The notes under the pieces were generated by a model. It was given only the letters and a program-made list of their open reading frames with translations, did no database searches and was not told where the DNA came from. From Bigelowiella natans CCMP2755 (Eukaryota; Cercozoa; Chlorarachniophyceae), in contig ADNK01000776.1 of the NCBI GenBank assembly GCA_000320545.1, positions 1 through 31,159 of the forward strand: a DNA stretch of 31,159 bases. The letters are read 5' to 3'. The position numbers and the translations under genes were made by a program. This document shows, piece by piece, positions 23,107 to 31,159 of this stretch (its first letter is position 1; every line of letters begins with the position of its first letter).

Positions 23107-24052
23107 ATGGAGGCTGGCCTCTTCGCTTCTTTGAAGCCATCCGTCGAGGTGAATACATTTGAAGCTTTTCAAAAGAGATTGGATATATTCCTGAGTGAAC
23201 TGTTGCCAGAATCCGACTAGTATTAATCTCTCTCTCTCCACAGGTGTGCGACCAGCAGATAAAGAACGTGGTCGAATCACAAAGTGTATTACAAACTTAC
23301 ATTCAAAGCCTATCTGCAGGTGATAAATCGAGGGACAATCAAACATGGGGATGTTAATTCTTAGTGTGTGAGGATGAATAGGCGATTTTCACATTATCTA
23401 CCTGCTGTCGGCTAAAGATTATGTGTTTGCCTCATCTTATCCCCCTCCCTGACACCCTCTTCGTTGTCAGAGCTTGATAAAGCACCGATCACTGACATTC
23501 CTGGACTCAAAGATTACAATGTATGTAGCAAAGAGAGGGCACCATAACGAGGGATAGAAGAGAGCACGGGAACGCAGAATTGAATACGCTGCAAGCTCAT
23601 CTTAAACTGAAAGTAATTGTGCTTCTTCCTATCTCAGACAAAGCTTGCATTGACAAAAAAACGATTGGCTGGAATCACTGCAACTGTTGAGCGAATAAAT
23701 GCACGCCTAGAAAATGTAATCGTAACGATTTCTACAAGTGGGAAACGACATGTTGGAAAAAACAACCCTTCATATTTTTCATTAGATTCGCACAATGGTT
23801 CGAAGGAAGGGAACCCTGCAGATAGAATCTGAACACACATCGAAGGTATTTGGACAAATAGTTTATATATATATATAATTCGTTATCCCTTCAGAGTGAA
23901 GGGGGTCTTCTGAATATCTGTGATATGCAACACATTTTTACTGTCTCTAATTCAAATATTAGGGCGATCAAAAGGATCTAGAAAAGAAAAATAACGAAAG
24001 TGTAGGCATTCCGTCGATATCTGATCTGATAAGTTGGGAAGATGCGACGTGA
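23107..24052 (+). CDS. SNAPIN: Snapin-like BLOC-1/BORC subunit
   Basis: Five exons: 23107-23148, 23244-23319, 23471-23520, 23638-23715, 23963-24052. They give 111 aa (human Snapin is 136). A TAA lies directly before the ATG. The protein is almost all predicted coiled coil. LFASLKPSVE then DQQIKNVVESQSVL aligns with the Snapin segment LRPAV...VRESQ. LKDYNTKLALTKKRL and INARLEN align with the second helix, which has a Tyr, paired KL, and a basic RR/KR step. Snapin is a small helical subunit shared by BLOC-1 and BORC, complexes on endosomes and lysosomes that drive cargo sorting and lysosome movement. The last 29 residues (ending ISDLISWEDAT) form an acidic tail that I cannot align. The call rests on spacing and pattern rather than strong identity. 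Another Snapin/Pallidin-superfamily coiled-coil subunit is the main alternative. Confidence 0.72.
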
Positions 24053-25422
24053 TTAAATTAAATGACTTGGATATCTTGATTCCTTAGATACGGCATACAT
24101 GTAGACATGCTGCTCACTTGTTTGGTTGCCACAACGTGTGCTAACTAAAGTGAAGATACCAGCGTATTATAGTACACAGGGTGAAGTAGCAAATAATACC
24201 ATGCCATTATAACAATTTGTGCGTTTGAGTTAACTAGATACTACTGCAGCTAGCATACACAATGCTAGAATGATGCCGCGATTTATACCGATCTAGCGAT
24301 GTCTTTTGCGTGATTTATTATTATTAGCATGGCACATCACTACTAGACATAGAATTAGCGGCATAGCAGATATGAGATTGACAACGGCTTCGCAAGCGCA
24401 TATTTGAATATGCCTACAACGCAGTGCAGATGATAGCGCATAGCTAGATAGCTAGCAGCCAATCTAGCAATGAGCCAACAGTGCTGAATGCTAGCTAGCT
24501 AGGATGTAACAATGAGCAGTAGCAGCAGATGAGAGCTACATGACAAAGAAGCTTACTGTTCGTAAATATGCTGTAGATATATAGCGTGCTAGCGTGGCAT
24601 ATACGCCATTCGCATAGTTATGCATTAGTTAAGGATTTATATCATCTTGATATAAAATGGTCTATGATTTTTATTTACAAAGCTAATTATAATAAAAATT
24701 CTGGTCTCACAAGGCTAGAAGGGAAGGAAAAATTGAAAAAGTAGTATGACCATTAAAAAGATTTAATTTATTTATTCTAGTATTCATAACATCCGATCCA
24801 TCTAGCCATCTAATCTTACGCATCGCATGCTAGCAGCACCGCTACGTACACCGTATCGTACTAACAGTACCTGCTAGCCTGCTGACTAGCACAAGACATA
24901 TAGACCTTTCTCTGTAGTTTGCCTTAACTACTTATATATAGTATGACCATCTAGCTAGATCGATATCTCGATGCACATTCTAGCATTGCTGCGCCATGAT
25001 CAATGCAATATCATGTACTGCTAGACTGCAACAACGCAAAACATTACTAGATCACGCGGCATGTACAACTAGACAAGTCTGAAGGTGCGTGCGGTCGGCC
25101 CCAATATGTCATGATCGACATACATCGGATTCATCTAGACGTTGTACTGTCATTATTATTGCCTACTCACCTTGCTGTCTAAATAAGTCATGCTTTTGCA
25201 TTCACTTCTACTAGACTTTCTATGGTGCTCTTAGTCCGCTAGATATTGCTCCCTGCGCTGCTTTCCTTGTATGTGCGCTAGTTACGGTAGTAGTAGAGCA
25301 TGTCTTTGGCTCAAATCTTGATAGCTTTATCTGACTCCCATTTGCGTGATGTATGTGCGAAGGAATGTGTTACATATAGGCTTTGATTATATGAAGCATC
25401 CAGTCTTTTGTGTGCTCGACTA
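24053..25422. other. CTAG-rich convergent intergenic region
   Basis: It lies between the stops of the Snapin-like and Rrp6 genes. No exon-like frame is visible on either strand. CTAG occurs at least 25 times between about 24230 and 25285, where about four are expected by chance. It is often within GCTAGC or TAGCTAGC strings, and GCATGC and ATGC are frequent too. Long microsatellites are absent, unlike the flanking genes. Confidence 0.75.
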
Positions 25423-26820
25423 TCAATTTCTTCTGGATCTATTTGGTGCACCAGAGCCCCTTCTTTTTCCTCTTCCGTATCTTTGTCCTTTGGATCGTCC
25501 TCCCCGATTGCTATTTCGAGACGTGGTGTCTGCATTATTTCGAATATCTCAAAACTCTTCGATGACTAAAGGGAACCTTGACTCAAAGGATATTCTTGGT
25601 ACAAAACTTATGCAAAACCCTTAGAATCTGTACACGAAACGCAAAAATAGTAAAGATATATTACCTTTTCTCCCCCCTCCCCTGGACCTCGTGTACTGCT
25701 GTTGAGATCGTGAGGCGGAAGGACGGTGGTGGCTCTGCTGATGCTTTTGATTCTGCTGCTGATGATGATGATGACGATGATATCCGGGCCTTCTATTGTA
25801 TTGAGAGGACACAGAAGTAGATGACGATGATGGTGCTGTCAATGATTTTTGTGTGGAGTTGCTGCTAGGCTTATTAGCAGCGCGTGGGTGGCGATGACTG
25901 GTCGATGAAGGTGGCAGACGAGATGAGGAAGCAGGCCGTATCTAAGCACCACAAGAACTAAATTCATTTTCTGAAGGGAATTCTCGACGATGATAACGAT
26001 GGTGAGGAGGAGGAGGAGAAGGAGGAGGAGGAGGAGGATGGCGATGACAAGGATGATGCTGATTAGAATGTTCTATTGTGACTGATGCTATAGAAGCTAT
26101 TTTCGATGTAATGCTGGTGGTACGACTACGGTTTGTTGAGCATTCACCCCAATAATTGGTTGTTACCTCTTCGCCCTTATCAAGCCAGCCAATATCTTCC
26201 ATGAAGCTCCTTCCTGATCGCTCTCTCATCGACGATGATTTATTTTCGACGACATCCGGAAACGGAACATTCCTTACAACAACAGATGAAAATAGACAAC
26301 TAAATGGAACGCCGGCTTGTAGCTACCATCATCACCACCACGTAGTCTCCATCATCATTATCAGCAACAACATCATCATTATCATCATCGCCCTTATCAT
26401 TCCTTCTTATATCACTTACCAATTCACATTGTCCTTCGATGCTGCCGAGGGATCTCCATTACTTCCACGGCTTCCTCCTCCTCCTCCTTTTCTATTTTCC
26501 TTAGAAATTCCTGAGCAGCAAATACAATGAGGTTCAGCCCACGATGTGCTCGTGAGGCCGATTGACGGGGTTCCAAGTTTCTTTTTTATTGCCTTCTTCT
26601 TCTTCTTCTTCTTCTTCTTCTTCTTCTTTTTCATTACCATTTTCGACTACTACTACGACATACTCATTATTATTTCTACAACCTCGGTCCTTGTTCTTCC
26701 TCCTGTTTGTATTGGAAAGTTTATATATCTCCCGGATTGTGCGGGGCATGCTGCCTGAAAAGGGGAGGAAGAAGACTTCTCTGGTAAGATGCTTGGATAT
26801 GACGATAACTCTTGTGTGTA

Positions 26821-26857
<37 letters not shown>

Positions 26858-28285
26858 AGATTTGTGGATTTGTATTTCATCATATTAAGACTGTATCAGG
26901 ATTGCAGCCGTGATAGCACACGCACCTGCCGCCATCTCTGGAGATATCAAGTGTTTTGACAGCGTGTTGTCATCGTCGCTGCCTCCGTCCCCTCTGCCTT
27001 GGTGCTTCGGCTTGCTTGGAGTACTCTGAATCGTCATCATCATCATCTTATCGTCATCTTTGCTGCTGGTGTTACTAGTGCCAAAGTCCGTCGATGAAGC
27101 CACCGGGCTGAATGATGGTGATGACACAATGACATAATACATCATCAGCCTCCCGGCCATTCGCATTGAGAATGAGGGAAAAGAGCAGACTGCGTGTCTG
27201 CATGATATCACCGTGGGGGAGGGGCAGCTACTCACGCGATGATTCCTCACAACAATAAACTACCACTTAGCACTTGCAAGCATTAGATGTAACAGTCTAC
27301 ACAACTACTACTTTTCCATCTCCATCGTAGCCGTGTTGCTTACACCGCCATTATTGCTGCTGCTTATTCCTGAATGCACACATGCACACACGCATACTTA
27401 ACACCCTTACAATGACCAGTTGTTCGATGTGAAAACAAAAGCACGTAGAGGGAAAGAGAGAGAGAGAGAGAGAGCTGCAGATCATAGCGAATAATCACAT
27501 AATACACGGTAGGAGTAGACTCTTACGATGATGTGATGCAGCTGTGGCCGAATGGTTTGGTTGATAGCGGGGAGATGGCATTGACGATAATATACTGTCG
27601 ATAACAGCCTCGGTTGCCTATTGGTGGTTACACGTGCGTTCAAATGGGGGAGATATCAGTGAGCTCAAACGATGATAATGCATACCGATAACAATAATAC
27701 ATTATGATGATGATAATAAAAATGATATAAATACCTTCTTGCTCGGTGTGGGGACTTCCATTGGCATTCTGAATAGGTTGCTCGACGACGGTGATGATGG
27801 TGATAATGATGATGATGACGACAATGAGGATGATGCGGCGGCAGCCTTGTTGATGGTGATCGACACCTAGCCACATGGATAATAACAAGGCAGCAGCAGG
27901 TAAACAAACGATGTCGTGTGTTGGAAGGAATCACTTATCATCTCAAGGCATAGAGCATATAAATATATATTGTGAAGATCACCTGCAGTAATGCATCGCT
28001 GGAGGCCTTGGCTCTCTCCACGATTCCTTGCGAGTCGAACAGCGAGAACATCATCCCACTTGCTTCGCCGCCTTCTGTGTGCCAAAACATGGGAGCAGAG
28101 AGAGAGAGAAGGAGAGATGAGGTGTGAGAGGGGTTGTTGTTGTTGTTGTTGTCCACCAAGTCACACATTCGCTCATCTTGAACGTGCATGACGGTGTAAT
28201 CGTTCGATCAATCACCACGTTTGTCACAACAGATCAATCAACTCACTTTCCCCTCTTTACATCGTCTCATCTAGTTTCTTCTTCG

Positions 28286-28332
<47 letters not shown>

Positions 28333-28944
28333 CCTCCTCTTTGTCCCTACCCTCCCCCATCTTACCAATGCTTGTTCTCCCAGGATGATGAACACCCCAC
28401 TTTGCGTCTCGATACAGTTGATTCTTCCTCGGCACGGGAGGACTGTTTTATTTTATCGCCCACCACCCCACGGACAATGATGGCATTAGTAACAACACCG
28501 CATTCCTCGCCTAAAATCTCAAGGAAACTCTTTCCCTTCTTCTCTTTCTTATCTTTGATCTCACATCATCTCGCTCATATTTCTCTTCCTCTTCCTCCTC
28601 CCTCTCCCCCTCCTCCTCCTTCTACTACTAGACTACTACTTAATGCTGCGGTGCTTCTGGCTACAACTACTCAGTCTACTACTGCATCATTACTTCTATG
28701 CAATCATCCCCTTCCCCACCCTTTACCTTGTTGTCGGACTGCAAGTTGTTAGGTCAAATCCATCTGCATCAAGCTGCTTTTTTGAATCTTCAAGCTGCTT
28801 CTTCAAGGGCGAGAGCAAGCTGTCGTCCAAGCCCTCTGCAGCACGTCTCAATATCGTCAAGATCTCCTGAGGTGGTGCGGTACCAATTACGTTTAAAAAA
28901 AAATCTACCCCGCGCGAACCCACAAACAGCGCACATGCAGAATA

Positions 28945-28982
<38 letters not shown>

Positions 28983-30593
28983 CATAATATGAATATAGAT
29001 TTCGTATAAAGTACAAACTTCTGCTCTGTCTCGCACAACAGGGGGCAATGGTCGGCACACCGTTACCAGTTCCTACATAGATATGAATAAATGCGATCAT
29101 CCCAACGACGATGAATTGCTTCGGGGGGGGGGGGGGGGGGGAGGTTTGCATAAGAGATGGTTGATGACATCAAATGCTTAAGATGCAATCCTTACATTTC
29201 TGTCAAGGGGACGGTGTTGCACGAGCTGTAGAAGCGTGCGGTTGGGCATAACGAAGGCAATGCTTTCGTCCATTTTTCTGGCAGTCATATCCCTCCACTC
29301 CAAGAGGCCTTTCAGTGCCGTCATCTGCTCGTCGGTTAGTGCGAGATGCTTCTTGCGTACAAACTTAACCGCCTCCTTCATTTATCAATAGAAGTAATCA
29401 ATGACCTCATCTTCGGTAAATTATGCATAGGCTAGTTGTAATACGTGCTCAAGGGAAGATGCGGCGGGGGAAGGGGGGGGGGGAGACGTGTAAGTTTGAT
29501 TCATTTGTTCTCACTACTTACTGTTGGCGATAAGGCCGGGACCTCGTAACGCTGCAAGCACAAGTCGCGGCTTCTCTCAAAAACGGTCAGAAGAGCCGAC
29601 GCTCTATAGAATGCGACAGAAAGCAGCAACCACAATAAATATGCGGTTGAAACCGACGATGCGCGAAAAGGAACAAGCACGAATGCATGCATCAGAAAGC
29701 GAATGCCTGTCTTGCTGTGATGGTCGTTTATTTGTTGTTAGATTTCAAGACTGCTGACCCTGAATCTCCGCTCCTCTTTGCCAGGATATCGTTCCTGAGG
29801 ATCGGAAGGAAAAAGGGGCGACGGGTAAGAACATAGAAGAGGAGGAGGAAGAAGAAGAAGAAGAATGAGAAGAAGAAGATAGCAGTTGTCGTTACTATCA
29901 AGGTATCGATTAAAATACACCGTGTGTTCGTTCCTACAACGCCCTCACAACGAAATGATGATTGCGACGATGACGACGAGATGATGGGGATGCTAGCAGC
30001 GTTGAGAGCACCTGATTCTGTCGTAGATGTAGAGGAGATAGTGCGTGTCCTGCCTTGCGTAGAGCAGCATTTCAGCGGGAAGCGGACGGCATCTCCAATC
30101 TAAGTATGAATGAGGAGGAGGAGGAGAAACGACTTTGTGTGTGCTCATCATCATCGCTACAGGCACTACCACTACTGGTGGTGACGATGACAGGAGGAGG
30201 AGGAGGAGGGGGAGGAGGAGGGTGGTGATGTTACTAATACAACCTGCGAGCTGGTACTTCTTGTCGGTGTTGACATTGCAGTAATGGCGCAGTAAGTACG
30301 CAAGCCCAAATGAAGGCATTGACATCAGCCTGCATATATCACATACCATTCGACACGACAGCAGGAGTCACACACACACACAGATTCTATATCAGATAAC
30401 CAAATATAATCATTCATGTGTAAACTGCATTTCATAGTGGAAAAACTCCCGTTATTATTAATTCGACAGCGGAAAGTTTGCCTATTCATCGTCATCATCA
30501 TCATCATCTCATCAACAAGAGCTAGAGATTGTAGCTGCTACGTTCAATACAAGACACAATATTAAATCGCAGCATGGGGTACATTTCAAGAAT

Positions 30594-30638
<45 letters not shown>

Positions 30639-30822
30639 TTATGAGGAATGATGACGAAAACGATGGCTTAGACCCTGCGACATCTCTACGACCCCATTGC
30701 AGAACAAAGACACATTGTTGAATCTCACGATTTGGAATGACAGCTGTAAAGTAGTATTTATGTCCTTGCTACCTCGCTGCTTGACCAGTGTCGAACATGT
30801 TGACGACATATATCCCAAAATC
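25423..30822 (-). CDS. EXOSC10: Rrp6/EXOSC10 nuclear exosome 3'-5' exonuclease, 5' part missing
   Basis: Eighteen exons on the minus strand: 30822-30773, 30329-30244, 30099-30012, 29794-29759, 29603-29522, 29375-29196, 28866-28727, 28442-28366, 28074-27983, 27866-27735, 27617-27527, 27369-27312, 27107-26926, 26754-26683, 26510-26420, 26272-26167, 25941-25665, 25529-25423. They give 648 aa in frame to the stop. Rrp6 trims rRNA, snoRNA and aberrant transcripts with the nuclear exosome. Visible parts: the end of the DEDDy nuclease domain (DFGIYVVNMFDTGQAAR; GLAYLLRHYCNVNTDKKYQL; YARQD with catalytic Tyr59 and Asp63; THYLLYIYD); an HRDC domain (about 115-190, LEWRDMTARKMDESIAFVMP); the SPPV...LYRDAKW block; EIYKLSNTNRRKNK; SFMEDIGWL; and a Ser/His/Gln-rich tail ending in basic RG/GR repeats. 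The exons with the other catalytic acidic residues and the N-terminus lie beyond 31159. The small exons 27617 and 27369 rest on phase and composition. Confidence 0.93.
26594..26627. repeat. (TTC)n microsatellite
   Basis: Eleven TTC units in the Rrp6 intron between exons 26754-26683 and 26510-26420. They read as GAA on the coding strand. Left unspliced, they would encode a Glu or Lys run. Confidence 0.9.
26824..26852. repeat. (AT)n microsatellite
   Basis: About 14 AT units in the Rrp6 intron between exons 27107-26926 and 26754-26683. Confidence 0.95.
28289..28326. repeat. (CT)n microsatellite
   Basis: About 18 CT units in the Rrp6 intron following the exon 28442-28366. They read as GA on the coding strand. 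Confidence 0.95.
28949..28977. repeat. (AT)n microsatellite
   Basis: About 14 AT units in the Rrp6 intron between exons 29375-29196 and 28866-28727. Confidence 0.95.
29123..29141. repeat. poly-G tract (19 G)
   Basis: An uninterrupted G run about 55 bases past the donor of the HRDC exon of Rrp6. It is C19 on the coding strand. Confidence 0.95.
30598..30633. repeat. (AT)n microsatellite
   Basis: About 18 AT units in the Rrp6 intron between exons 30822-30773 and 30329-30244. Confidence 0.95.
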
Positions 30823-30857
30823 CTGTGTAGGGTCAGTGGTGGAGAGGAATATTATAA

Positions 30858-30933
<76 letters not shown>

Positions 30934-31118
30934 ACAAAATCTAAGTTGATAGAGAGAGAGCGTGCGCGCGAGGGGGGGGGGGGCGAGCGCGCGCGCACAC
31001 ATATATATATATATAGCTCTCTCGCGATATATAGCTATATCTCTATGTGTGTGTGTGTTTATGTGTGGGTGTATGTATGTGTATGTGTCAGTGCCGCACC
31101 GCGCGCCATCTATCTCCT

Positions 31119-31159
<41 letters not shown>
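30823..31159. repeat. Rrp6 intron end made almost wholly of microsatellites
   Basis: Holds (AT)n at 30860-30897 running into (GT)n to 30930, a GA/GC-rich stretch with a 12-G run (30972-30983), (AT)n at 31001-31015, TG-rich sequence, and (AT)n from 31123 to the window end. The acceptor for the exon at 30822 is CTACACAG. No exon is visible, so the preceding coding exon is outside the window. Confidence 0.85.

Noticed and set aside
25311-25535. Minus-strand acidic open frame resembling a C-terminal exon
   Set aside because: The Rrp6 exon before it ends in phase 1, and the acceptor at 25530 opens a different frame that gives a basic RG-rich tail with a stop at 25423. The acidic frame is out of phase.
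26534-26749. Read-through frame with a long Glu run after EIYKLSNTNRRKNK
   Set aside because: A donor after CGAG (26683) and a phase-matched acceptor at 26511 join to ISKENRK and the downstream Rrp6 tail. The Glu run is the intronic TTC repeat read in frame.
1-31159. CRISPR array, tRNA or rRNA gene, prophage or intact transposon
   Set aside because: The tandem repeats are simple microsatellites without spacers. I saw no cloverleaf-type tRNA, no rRNA core sequence, no reverse transcriptase or transposase motif, and no paired terminal repeats.

Overview
This is nuclear DNA of an intron-rich eukaryote. No gene resembles a bacterial, plasmid or phage gene. Long microsatellites occur throughout, and every gene is split by many short GT-AG introns (mostly about 50-350 bases). 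I cannot name the lineage. The gene set (dynamin-family GTPase, cytosolic aspartyl-tRNA synthetase, a Snapin-like BLOC-1/BORC subunit, the exosome nuclease Rrp6/EXOSC10, C2H2 and PHD zinc-finger proteins) is shared by animals, fungi and many protists.

I rebuilt six spliced genes by eye. I joined exons only where GT and AG sites, reading phase and family alignment agreed. Left to right: (1) a minus-strand PHD-finger gene of at least 17 exons (about 743-7793, with possible extensions at both ends); (2) a plus-strand dynamin-related GTPase (8411-12022, 11 exons, 698 aa), head-to-head with gene 1; (3) a plus-strand six-finger C2H2 protein (13180-14938, 8 exons, 265 aa); (4) a minus-strand aspartyl-tRNA synthetase (22298 down to 15911, 23 exons, 615 aa), convergent with gene 3; (5) a small plus-strand Snapin-like gene (23107-24052, 5 exons, 111 aa), divergent from gene 4; (6) a minus-strand Rrp6/EXOSC10 (30822 down to 25423, 18 exons, 648 aa in the window), convergent with gene 5 and losing its 5' part beyond the right edge. 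For genes 2 to 5 the joined coding lengths are exact multiples of three with no internal stop. The visible part of gene 6 is also open to its stop.

Between genes there are two short divergent promoter regions (7794-8410 and 22299-23106) and three 3'-flanking gaps (12023-13179, 14939-15910, 24053-25422). The last gap is strikingly rich in the tetranucleotide CTAG. Microsatellites sit mainly in introns. They often serve as the polypyrimidine tract of an acceptor, and in places they reach coding sequence as Asn, Ser, Glu or Lys runs between domains.

The genes are housekeeping or chromatin genes and do not form an operon-like system. I found no CRISPR array, toxin system, prophage or intact transposon. 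The points most worth a second look are a duplicated splice acceptor in the dynamin gene, zinc fingers cut by every intron, the unclassified PHD-protein architecture, and the CTAG-rich islands.
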